Source: Knoellia subterranea KCTC 19937 (lineage in GTDB: Bacteria > Actinomycetota > Actinomycetes > Actinomycetales > Dermatophilaceae). Taken from it: a DNA stretch of 44,539 bases. Below, in pieces: positions 35,847 through 43,100 of the stretch. Under the pieces are notes generated by a model. That model was given only the letters and a program-made list of their open reading frames with translations. It did no database searches and was not told the DNA's origin. The stretch is from contig NZ_AVPK01000014.1 of NCBI RefSeq assembly GCF_000768685.1, forward strand, positions 1 to 44,539, read 5' to 3'. Made by a program: the position numbers and the translations under genes. How positions within the stretch are numbered: position 1 is the first letter of the stretch; every line of letters starts with the position of its first letter.

Positions 35847-36442
35847 GCCGTCACCTCCAAGGTGTCTCGCAGTCTGATGAGGCCGTCCCGGATGCGGGTC
35901 TTGGCCGTGCCGAGGGGGATGCCGAGAAGGGCAGCAACCTCGGTGTGCGTGTGGCCGCCGAAGTAGGCGAGCTCGACGGCTCCGCGCTGGGTCTCCGTGA
36001 GCGTGGCGAGTGCACGCCGGACTCGCTGCTGGTCGAGTCGGACCTCGACCTCCTCGAGGGTGCGGTCGTGGTCGCGCTCTGCGGATTTCACTTCCCAGGT
36101 GATCTCCCGTGCCCTCGCGGCCTCGGCGGACCGGACCCTGTCGACGGCCCGGCGGTGGGCGATGGTGAGCATCCACGAGAGGGGCGATCCCTTGGCAGGG
36201 TCGAAGCGGGTGCACTGGCGCCAGATCTCGAGGAAGACCTCTTGGGTCACTTCCTCGCTCTGGGCCGGATCCCGGACGACGCGGACGACGAGCCCGTGCA
36301 CCCGGGCCGCCGTGGCGTCGTAGAGGGCCGCGAAGGCCTGCTCGTTGCCACGAGCGGACCGGGCGAGGAGGTCGGCAAGGTCAGTGCCGACGGCAGGACT
36401 GGGCACGGAATCGCCCCGTCCGAATGCCGCCATGTCACCCAT
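35843..36442 (-). CDS. sigK: ECF sigma factor SigK-like
   Basis: 199 residues from ATG 36442 with GAGGGAG upstream. Region 2: AFAALYDATAARVHGLVVRV, VTQEVFLEIWRQCTRFDP, SPLSWMLTIAHRRAVDRVR. Region 4: TETQRGAVELAYFGGHTHTE and LGIPLGTAKTRIRDGLIRLR. The close link to an RskA protein, a fasciclin-domain gene and two promoters of the SigK type (CCATCC-16-CGAAC) identifies it as SigK, the regulator of the MPT70/MPT83 fasciclin proteins in mycobacteria. Only 30 bases separate its start from the fasciclin stop, so it is probably transcribed from the SigK promoter upstream of that gene, giving positive feedback. Confidence 0.93.
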   Translation of the reverse strand: MGDMAAFGRGDSVPSPAVGTDLADLLARSARGNEQAFAALYDATAARVHGLVVRVVRDPAQSEEVTQEVFLEIWRQCTRFDPAKGSPLSWMLTIAHRRAVDRVRSAEAARAREITWEVKSAERDHDRTLEEVEVRLDQQRVRRALATLTETQRGAVELAYFGGHTHTEVAALLGIPLGTAKTRIRDGLIRLRDTLEVTA

Positions 36443-36472
36443 GCTCCCTCATTCCTCCTCGCCCGTCCCGGT

Positions 36473-37117
36473 TCACGACGCGGGCAGCAGGACGCCGTCG
36501 ATGATGTAGACGGTGGCGTTCGCCGTCTGGACGTTGCCGCAGACCACCTTGGCCTGGCCGACGGTGAAGTCCTCTCCGCTGCCGGAGACGGTGATCGTCC
36601 CGCCACCGAGGGTCTTGTGCTCGCCGGCGATCTTGTCCGGCGCGATCTTGCCGGCGACCACGTGGTTGGTCAGGACCTTCGTGAGCAGGCCCTTCGGGTC
36701 TGCCATGGCTGCGTCGAGGGTGGCCTTGGGCACGGCGGCGAAGGCGTCGTTCGTCGGTGCGAACACCGTGAGCTCCGGTGCGCCGTTGAGGGTGTCGACG
36801 AGACCGGCCTCCTTCACGGCCGTCACGAGGGTCGACAGCAGCGGGTTCGCGCTGGCAGCCGTGGCGACGGGCGCCGTCATCATGCCGTCGAACGAACCGG
36901 CGCCGGTGGTCGGCACCTGGCCGCAGGCGGCGCCGAACGGTGCGCCGGACATGGAGTCGCTCATCGACTCGGACGGTGACGTGGATGGGGAGGGCGTGGT
37001 CGAGTCGCTCATGGACGAGCCGGTGTCGGCGTTGTCATCCGAGCTGCCACAGGCGGCGAGCCCGAGGGGCAGGACGAGCGCCAGGCCGAGTGCTGCGGTG
37101 CGGTGCGTGAGGATCAT
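36473..37117 (-). CDS. fasciclin (FAS1) domain lipoprotein, MPT70/MPT83-like
   Basis: 214 residues from ATG 37117 (AAGGAG upstream). The signal peptide ends in the lipobox LGLAAC (Cys near residue 23), so it is a surface lipoprotein. A Ser/Thr/Met-rich linker with repeated SMSDS comes next. The FAS1 domain spans about residues 75-214: ANPLLSTLVTAVKEAGLVD, LTVFAPTNDAFAAVP, VLTNHVVAGKIAPDKIAG, TATVYIIDGVLLP. FAS1 domains mediate adhesion. A consensus SigK promoter lies 36-63 bases upstream, and sigK-rskA follow on the same strand, exactly as expected of a SigK target. Confidence 0.95.
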   Translation of the reverse strand: MILTHRTAALGLALVLPLGLAACGSSDDNADTGSSMSDSTTPSPSTSPSESMSDSMSGAPFGAACGQVPTTGAGSFDGMMTAPVATAASANPLLSTLVTAVKEAGLVDTLNGAPELTVFAPTNDAFAAVPKATLDAAMADPKGLLTKVLTNHVVAGKIAPDKIAGEHKTLGGGTITVSGSGEDFTVGQAKVVCGNVQTANATVYIIDGVLLPAS

Positions 37118-37152
37118 GGTCGTTCTCCTTGAGAGGATGTGTAGATACAAGG

Positions 37153-37180
37153 AGTTCGTCGCCGTGCTGGCTCCGGATGG
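37153..37180 (-). promoter_or_regulatory. SigK-type promoter of the fasciclin gene
   Basis: On the minus strand CCATCC (37180-37175), a 16-base spacer, then CGAACT (37158-37153). This matches the mycobacterial SigK consensus (CCATCC about 16-17 bases from CGAAT-like). It is 36 bases from the start codon. Confidence 0.75.
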
Positions 37181-37218
37181 GCTGTGCCGCAGCCTTTTTC
37201 GCTGAGTTGCAGCGGCGG

Positions 37219-38796
37219 TCATCCGACGGTGACGGGGATGGTGTGCCACCCGGTGGCACCCCGCGGGAACGGCTCGGCTCGCTGCTCGGTCTGGACGGCG
37301 CCGGTGCGGTCGGTCGCGCGGACCGACAGTTCGTGGTTGCCCGACGGCGCGTCCCACTCGAGGTACCACTGGCTCCAGTAGTCGATGCCACCGTCCGGTC
37401 CCAGCGTGGCTTCCAGCCACGGACCGTCGTCGATGCGCACCTCCACCTTCTGTATGCCGCGACCCTGGGCCCACGCGACCCCACCGATGACGTTCGTTCC
37501 GGTCTTCAGGCGGGCGAGTCCGCGGGGCGTGTCGATGCGGGACTGCGTGAGGATGCGGCCGTCGATGGCCCAACCGCGCTGGGTCCAGTAGGCCTCCTCG
37601 GAGTCGTAGGTCGTGGCGGTGAGACGCTCGACCCACTTGGTCGACCCGACGAACCCGTAGAGGCCGGGCGTCACGAGCCGCACTGGGTAGCCGTGGCGCC
37701 GGGGGAGCGGTTCTCCGTTCATGCCGATCGCGAGCAGGGCGTCGCGGTCGTCCATGAGCGCCTGCACCGGTGTCGAGATCGTCATGCCGTCGACCGATCG
37801 GCTGAGGATCTGGTCGGCGCTGGCGCGAACTCCCGCTCGGGACAACAGTTCTCGCACCGGCACGCCGAGCCAGCGAGCACCACCGATGTAGCCGCCGCCG
37901 ACCTCGTTGCTGACGCAGCACATCGTGATGTCCTTCTCCACGAGCGGCATCGCGACCAGTTCCGAGTAGCTGACTTCGAAGGGCGAGTCGACCTCTCCGT
38001 CGATGCTCAGTCGCCACTCGTCGACGTCGACGCGGGGGATGACCAGGGCGGTGTCGATCCGGTAGAAGTCGGCGTTGGGCGTCCGCCAGGGCTCGAGTCC
38101 CTTGACCCGCGACTCCAGGCCGGTCGGCAGGGGCGCCAACGCGGTCGACGGCGCCGGGAGCGTCAGGGTCGAGGGGGCCACGGCATCGACGGTGAGCTTC
38201 TGCCCGAGGGCTCCGATGCCCACCGCGCCGACAGTCGCCCCTCCCGCACCGAGGAGGAAGGCACGCCGCCCGGTCGGACTGGGTTCTCCGGTGGCGCGGG
38301 CGTTGTGATCGGTCGGACTCTCGGGGCCGACGGCGCACTCAGCACTCGCGGAGGGCAGGAGGCCGAGGAGCCAGCCGAGGACGAGGACGCCGACGAGTCC
38401 CGTCACGAGTCCGGGGAGGACATCGAGCTGCCCGGCAGCGGGCCGCAGCACGGCCGCCGCCGTGGCGAGCATCGCCAGCCCGACGAGGATGAGCCGACCG
38501 GCCGTCGGACGACGTCGTGCGACCACGCCAGCGAGGGCCGCCGCCAGCAGGGTGACGACGGTGACGCTGCCGATCAGGACGGGCTTGTCGGCCGTGCCCA
38601 TCGTTCGGACGGCCCACTCCTTCACCGGGGTCGGTGTGGCATCGATGACCTGCGACCCCACGGCCAGAACGGGCGAGGCTTCCGGAGCGACGAACGCCGC
38701 CACCAAGTGGCCCACAGCGGCACCGGCGGCCGCGGCGAGAAGCCCGCTCACGGCATACGGGAAGCTTCTTCGCCACGCGGAAACAGAAACGTCCAT
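37219..38796 (-). CDS. membrane molybdopterin oxidoreductase, sulfite-oxidase-like
   Basis: 525 residues from ATG 38796. Five N-terminal hydrophobic segments (PYAVSGLLAAAAGAAVGHLV, LIGSVTVVTLLAAALAGVV and others, up to about residue 150) precede a Tat-like RRAFLLGAGGATVG near residue 170. The catalytic molybdopterin domain follows: DFYRIDTALVIPRVDVDEWR, the Mo-binding Cys in KDITMCCVSNEVGGGYIGGA, and GYPVRLVTPGLYGFVGSTKW. A C-terminal dimerisation domain has VEVRIDDGPWLEATLG. It probably reduces or oxidises sulfur compounds outside the membrane. Its own SigK promoter leaves only about 7 bases between -10 and ATG, so the mRNA should be leaderless. Confidence 0.92.
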   Translation of the reverse strand: MDVSVSAWRRSFPYAVSGLLAAAAGAAVGHLVAAFVAPEASPVLAVGSQVIDATPTPVKEWAVRTMGTADKPVLIGSVTVVTLLAAALAGVVARRRPTAGRLILVGLAMLATAAAVLRPAAGQLDVLPGLVTGLVGVLVLGWLLGLLPSASAECAVGPESPTDHNARATGEPSPTGRRAFLLGAGGATVGAVGIGALGQKLTVDAVAPSTLTLPAPSTALAPLPTGLESRVKGLEPWRTPNADFYRIDTALVIPRVDVDEWRLSIDGEVDSPFEVSYSELVAMPLVEKDITMCCVSNEVGGGYIGGARWLGVPVRELLSRAGVRASADQILSRSVDGMTISTPVQALMDDRDALLAIGMNGEPLPRRHGYPVRLVTPGLYGFVGSTKWVERLTATTYDSEEAYWTQRGWAIDGRILTQSRIDTPRGLARLKTGTNVIGGVAWAQGRGIQKVEVRIDDGPWLEATLGPDGGIDYWSQWYLEWDAPSGNHELSVRATDRTGAVQTEQRAEPFPRGATGWHTIPVTVG

Positions 38797-38803
38797 GACA
38801 AGC

Positions 38804-38831
38804 CGTTCGGAGCGATCCGCACACCGGATGG
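38804..38831 (-). promoter_or_regulatory. SigK-type promoter of the molybdoenzyme gene
   Basis: On the minus strand CCATCC (38831-38826), a 16-base spacer, then CGAACG (38809-38804), the same arrangement as the fasciclin promoter. The start codon at 38796 follows after 7 bases. Confidence 0.75.
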
Positions 38832-38872
38832 GTGTGCACGGGTGTCCCGCGGACTCGTGGGACACTGGGAGT

Positions 38873-40447
38873 GTGGCACGCGGAGATGGACGACTCACGC
38901 ACGATCTGATGCCGGGCGAGAAGGGGCCGCAGGACGCCTGCGGCGTCTTCGGTGTCTGGGCCCCCGGCGAGGACGTCGCCAAGCTGACCTATTACGGGCT
39001 CTACGCGCTCCAGCACCGCGGCCAGGAATCCGCGGGTATCGCCGCGAGCAACGGCCGCCGCCTGCTCGTCTACAAGGACATGGGCCTCGTGTCGCAGGTC
39101 TTCGACGAGCGCTCGCTCGGGTCGCTGACGGGGCACCTCGCGATCGGCCACTGTCGCTACTCCACGACCGGCGGCTCGACCTGGGAGAACGCCCAGCCGA
39201 CGCTCGGCGGCCACGACGGGGGCACCCTCGCCCTCGCCCACAACGGCAACCTCATCAACTCCGCCGAGCTGCGCGACCTCGTCGGCGAGGCCAACGGCGA
39301 CGGCCGTCACCGCGGCGAGATCGGTCGCGGCAACACCACCGACACCGCGCTCGTCACCGCGCTGCTCACCGCCGACCCGGACCGCACGGTCGAGGACGCC
39401 GCCAAGGACGTCCTCCCGCGCCTGCGTGGTGCGTTCTGCTTCGTCTTCATGAACGAACACACCCTGTATGCCGCCCGCGACCCTCAGGGGATTCGTCCCC
39501 TCGTCCTGGGGCGCCTCGAGCGCGGCTGGGTCGTCGCGTCCGAGACGGCCGCGCTCGACATCGTCGGTGCGTCCTTCATCCGCGAGGTCGAGCCGGGCGA
39601 ACTCATCGCCATCGACGAGGACGGGCTGCGGTCCGAGCGGTTCGCCGAGCCCGACCGCAAGGGGTGTGTGTTCGAGTACGTCTACCTCGCCCGCCCCGAC
39701 ACCACGATCAACGGCCGGGTCGTCCACGAGTCCCGGGTCGAGATGGGCCGGGCGCTCGCGCGCGAGCACCCGGTCGAGGCCGACCTCGTCATGCCGACGC
39801 CGGAGTCGGGCACGCCCGCTGCGATCGGTTATGCGCAGGAGTCGGGCATCCCCTACGGGCAGGGTCTGGTCAAGAACGCCTACGTGGGGCGCACGTTCAT
39901 CGCACCGTCGCAGACGATTCGCCAGCTCGGCATCCGGCTCAAGCTCAACCCGCTCAAGGAAGTCATCAAGGGCAAACGGCTCGTCGTGGTCGACGACTCG
40001 ATCGTGCGCGGCAACACGCAGCGCGCGCTCGTCCGGATGCTCCGGGAGGCGGGCGCGGCCGAGGTGCACGTCCGGATCTCGTCGCCGCCGGTGCGCTGGC
40101 CCTGTTTCTACGGCATCGATTTCGCGACGCGGGCGGAGCTCATCGCGACCGGCATCGGGGTCGAGGAGGTCTGCAACTCCATCGGGGCCGACTCGCTCGG
40201 CTACATCTCCCAGGACGGCATGATCGCCGCGACCGAGCAGCCGCGCGAGCGTCTCTGCACGGCGTGCTTCACGGGTGAGTACCCGCTGGAGCTGCCGTCG
40301 GCCGATCGGCTCGGCAAGGGTTTGCTCGAGTTGGAGTTCCCCGTCGCCGAGGGCGAGGCGAACGCGACCGATGCGGGCACGCTCGACGTCGAGCGCGTCT
40401 CCGTCACGGCGTCGGGTGGGGCGGCCGAGGCCGTCCGTCGGCCATGA
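38873..40447 (+). CDS. purF: amidophosphoribosyltransferase
   Basis: 524 residues from GTG 38873 (VARGDGRLTHDLMPGEKG). It makes phosphoribosylamine from PRPP and glutamine, the first step of purine synthesis. A 22-residue propeptide precedes the nucleophile Cys (PQDACGVFGVWAPGED). Glutaminase residues follow in ALQHRGQESAGIA, GHCRYSTTGG and ALAHNGNL. The PRPP loop is VVVDDSIVRGNT. Four cysteines (KGCVFEYVY, PCFYGIDF and LCTACF) match the [4Fe-4S] ligands of Bacillus-type PurF. GACACT ends 6 bases before the GTG, so it is probably leaderless. purM follows, and the molybdoenzyme gene diverges 76 bases away. Confidence 0.97.
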   Translation: MARGDGRLTHDLMPGEKGPQDACGVFGVWAPGEDVAKLTYYGLYALQHRGQESAGIAASNGRRLLVYKDMGLVSQVFDERSLGSLTGHLAIGHCRYSTTGGSTWENAQPTLGGHDGGTLALAHNGNLINSAELRDLVGEANGDGRHRGEIGRGNTTDTALVTALLTADPDRTVEDAAKDVLPRLRGAFCFVFMNEHTLYAARDPQGIRPLVLGRLERGWVVASETAALDIVGASFIREVEPGELIAIDEDGLRSERFAEPDRKGCVFEYVYLARPDTTINGRVVHESRVEMGRALAREHPVEADLVMPTPESGTPAAIGYAQESGIPYGQGLVKNAYVGRTFIAPSQTIRQLGIRLKLNPLKEVIKGKRLVVVDDSIVRGNTQRALVRMLREAGAAEVHVRISSPPVRWPCFYGIDFATRAELIATGIGVEEVCNSIGADSLGYISQDGMIAATEQPRERLCTACFTGEYPLELPSADRLGKGLLELEFPVAEGEANATDAGTLDVERVSVTASGGAAEAVRRP

Positions 40448-40472
40448 TCGCCCGCTGACTAGGCTGACCCGC

Positions 40473-41603
40473 GTGAGTGACCAGGGCACCTCGGGCGAAC
40501 AGATCACGTATGCCGCGGCAGGCGTCGATGTCGAGGCGGGTGACAAGGCCGTCGAGTTGATGAAGGCCGACGTCCGCCGGGCGACCCGTCCGGAGGTCCT
40601 GGGTGGTCTCGGTGGCTTCGCAGGCATGTTCGACGCGAGTGCGCTGGCGCGCATGGACCGTCCCGTTCTCGCGACGTCGACGGACGGGGTGGGCACCAAG
40701 GTGGCCATCGCGCAGGCCCTCGACATCCACGACACCATCGGCTTCGATCTCGTCGGCATGGTGGTCGACGACATCGTCGTCTGCGGCGCCGAGCCGCTCT
40801 TCATGACCGACTACATCGCCACCGGCAAGGTCGTGCCGGAGCGCATCGCCGCTATCGTCGGCGGCATCGCCCGGGCGTGCGAGCAGGCCGGCGTCGCCCT
40901 CGTGGGCGGCGAGACCGCCGAGCACCCGGGGCTCTTGGAGCCGGACGAGTACGACGTCGCGGGTGCCGCGACCGGCGTTGTGGAGTATGCCGGTGTGCTG
41001 GGTCCGCAGCGCGTCCGACCCGGAGACGTCGTGCTGGGTCTCGCATCGTCGGGTCTGCACTCGAACGGCTATTCGCTGGTGCGCAAGGTCGTGGCGAGCT
41101 CCGGCTGGGAGCTCGACCGGCACGTCGACGAGTTCGGGCGCACGCTGGGTGAGGAGCTGCTGGTGCCGACGCGCGTCTATTCGCGTGACCTGCTCGAGCT
41201 CATCCGGACCGACGGGCTCGATGTGCACGCCCTGTCGCACGTGACCGGGGGCGGCCTCGCGGCCAACCTGGCGCGGGTGCTGCCGTCGGACGCCTTCGCC
41301 CGCGTCGACCGCTCGACGTGGACGCCGCCGGCTGTGTTCTCCACCGTCCAGGCGCTGGGTCGGGTGCCGCAGGCCGACATCGAACGCACCCTCAACATGG
41401 GGGTCGGTTTCGTCGCCATGCTTCCTGCCGAACAGGCCGACCTGGCTGTCGCGACGCTCGCCGCACGGGGCATCGACACCTGGGTTATGGGTGAGGTTTC
41501 CGCGCTCGAGGACGCCCAGGTCGCGGACGGTGTCGAGGTCGTGCGTGGCGCCAAGGGCGTCGACGGTGGCTCGGTGCAGGTCGTCGGCACGCATCCTGCC
41601 TGA
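40473..41603 (+). CDS. purM: AIR synthetase
   Basis: 376 residues from GTG 40473. It closes FGAM to AIR with ATP. Motifs: ITYAAAGVDVEAGDKAVELM, PVLATSTDGVGTKVAIAQAL, DLVGMVVDDIVVCGAEPLFM, ALVGGETAEHPG, ASSGLHSNGYSLVRKV, SHVTGGGLAANLARVLP and NMGVGFVAMLP. TAGGCT (40460-40465) ends 7 bases before the GTG, so although it is 25 bases downstream of purF it appears to have its own leaderless promoter as well as any read-through from purF. Confidence 0.97.
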   Translation: MSDQGTSGEQITYAAAGVDVEAGDKAVELMKADVRRATRPEVLGGLGGFAGMFDASALARMDRPVLATSTDGVGTKVAIAQALDIHDTIGFDLVGMVVDDIVVCGAEPLFMTDYIATGKVVPERIAAIVGGIARACEQAGVALVGGETAEHPGLLEPDEYDVAGAATGVVEYAGVLGPQRVRPGDVVLGLASSGLHSNGYSLVRKVVASSGWELDRHVDEFGRTLGEELLVPTRVYSRDLLELIRTDGLDVHALSHVTGGGLAANLARVLPSDAFARVDRSTWTPPAVFSTVQALGRVPQADIERTLNMGVGFVAMLPAEQADLAVATLAARGIDTWVMGEVSALEDAQVADGVEVVRGAKGVDGGSVQVVGTHPA

Positions 41604-41806
41604 CGCGAGTTCTGCTCTGTCCCAACGTGATTGGGCTTGTCCAGGGTTTTGCGATCGCGACTCTCGTTGGATTCTGACGCGGCGTGGACGCTGTCCGGGG
41701 AATGGTCTTTGCCAAATCTTGGGGATAGCTGCGCCCCATTCCATGGCTGACGCCGAGTAACTTCCGAATCGTTCGGGCCGCCGGGCCCGGTGAAACGAGA
41801 GGCGTC
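41604..41806 (+). other. intergenic region upstream of the OmpA/BON operon
   Basis: A 203-base gap, noticeably richer in A and T than its surroundings (for example 41690-41730). It ends with GAGAGG six bases before the ATG of the next gene and holds the small hairpin CCGAA-TCG-TTCGG (about 41765-41777). I find no convincing -35/-10 pair and no terminator after purM. Confidence 0.5.
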
Positions 41807-42934
41807 ATGGACACACCAGAGAACCGCCCCATCACCAACTCCGACAGCGAGTCTGCCCGCGGCGCCCTTGGCGCTGACGGCACCTTCGGCAGCACCGTCA
41901 GAGAGACGACGACGACCGAGTGGGACACGGTCACGCGAAGGTACAGGCGCGGGCTCGGCGGACCCTGGTGGCTCGCCCTCATCGGCGTCCCGGCCATCCT
42001 CGCGGCCGTGGGACTTGGCATCAACGGCGACGACAACGACACCGACGGTGCGGCGGGTGGATCGACGTCCTCCCAGACCACGGATGGTTCAGGCGGCGCC
42101 TCATCGGCCAGCCCGAGCGACGCGTCGAGTGCCAACGCCTCGGCCACGCCGTTCTCGCTCCAGCGAGTGGGCAACGACCTCACGGTCAAGGGCGTCGTTC
42201 CTGATGACGCTGCGAAGACGGCGTTGCTCGACGACATCAAGGCCAAGGTTCCCGGAGTCAACATCGTCGACCAGGTCACGGTGACCGCGGGAGCGGCGGC
42301 AGCGCCCACCGCTGCGCTGGGAGCCCTGGCCGATGCGGCCGCGGCAGGTGGCGACTTCTCGTTCGACTTCGACGGCAACGCGCTCGTCCTCAAGGGTGTG
42401 GCTGCCACCGAGGAGGCCAAGGCCGCCGCTGAGGCCGCCGCGAAGTCCGCCTTCCCCGACGCCACGATCGACAACCAGCTCACGGTCGGATCCGGTGCGG
42501 CGACGCCGACTCCGTCGGCCAGCCCGTCCGCATCCGCCTCAGGTGGTGCAGACGCAGCCGGGACTGCTGGGTGCGCGACGCTCGGTGCCGACATCAAGGC
42601 GATCACCGACGCGTCCAAGCTCACCTTCGCCAACAACGGCACCACGCTTGCCGCGTCGTCCCAGGCGACGGTCAAGGCGGTCGCGGAGAAGTGGAAGGGC
42701 TGCACCACCGCGAAGTTGGTGGTGACCGGCTACACGAGCAGCCCGGGTTCCACCGCCACCAACCTGCGCATCAGCGCCGCCCGCGCAGCCGCTGTCAAGA
42801 AGGCCCTGGAGGCCAACGGCGTGACCGCGGCCAACGTGGCGTCCGCCGGCAAGGGCGAGGCCAACCCCATTGCGTCCAATGCGACGACCGCTGGCCAGAA
42901 CGCCAACCGTCGCGTCGAGATCACGGTCGGCTGA
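41807..42934 (+). CDS. OmpA-domain protein with BON-type repeats (ArfA-like)
   Basis: 375 residues. One membrane helix (PWWLALIGVPAILAAVGLGI, about residues 53-72) anchors an extracytoplasmic part: a Ser/Gly/Thr linker, two BON-like repeats (LQRVGNDLTVKGVVPDDAAK and FDFDGNALVLKGVAATEEAK), a Pro/Ser linker, and a C-terminal OmpA domain (LTFANNGTTLAASSQATVKA, LVVTGYTSSPGSTATNLRIS, ARAAAVKKALEANGV, NRRVEITVG) that would bind peptidoglycan. Architecture and gene order match ArfA (Rv0899) of Mycobacterium tuberculosis, whose arfABC operon is linked to acid adaptation and ammonia release. The next gene begins 10 bases on. Confidence 0.9.
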   Translation: MDTPENRPITNSDSESARGALGADGTFGSTVRETTTTEWDTVTRRYRRGLGGPWWLALIGVPAILAAVGLGINGDDNDTDGAAGGSTSSQTTDGSGGASSASPSDASSANASATPFSLQRVGNDLTVKGVVPDDAAKTALLDDIKAKVPGVNIVDQVTVTAGAAAAPTAALGALADAAAAGGDFSFDFDGNALVLKGVAATEEAKAAAEAAAKSAFPDATIDNQLTVGSGAATPTPSASPSASASGGADAAGTAGCATLGADIKAITDASKLTFANNGTTLAASSQATVKAVAEKWKGCTTAKLVVTGYTSSPGSTATNLRISAARAAAVKKALEANGVTAANVASAGKGEANPIASNATTAGQNANRRVEITVG

Positions 42935-42944
42935 GGAGGCCAAC

Positions 42945-43100
42945 ATGACTGAGTTCCTGATCCAGTGGTTCTGGTACCTCATCGCCTTCGCGGTGGGTGC
43001 ACTCGTCGCCTGGTTCGCTGCGCGCAGCATCGAGCCGACCGATGAGGACGAAGCCTTTGCGGATCTTCCGCAGGCTCGAGTGATCGGAGAGAACCGATGA
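42945..43100 (+). CDS. 51-residue membrane protein (ArfB-like)
   Basis: From ATG 42945, with a strong GAGGAGG site, to TGA 43100. A single membrane helix (FLIQWFWYLIAFAVGALVAW) is followed by an acidic tail (PTDEDEAFADLPQAR). Size, single helix at the start and position between an OmpA/BON protein and a long helix-anchored protein match ArfB (Rv0900). It overlaps the next gene by ATGA, so the two are translationally coupled. Confidence 0.88.
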   Translation: MTEFLIQWFWYLIAFAVGALVAWFAARSIEPTDEDEAFADLPQARVIGENR

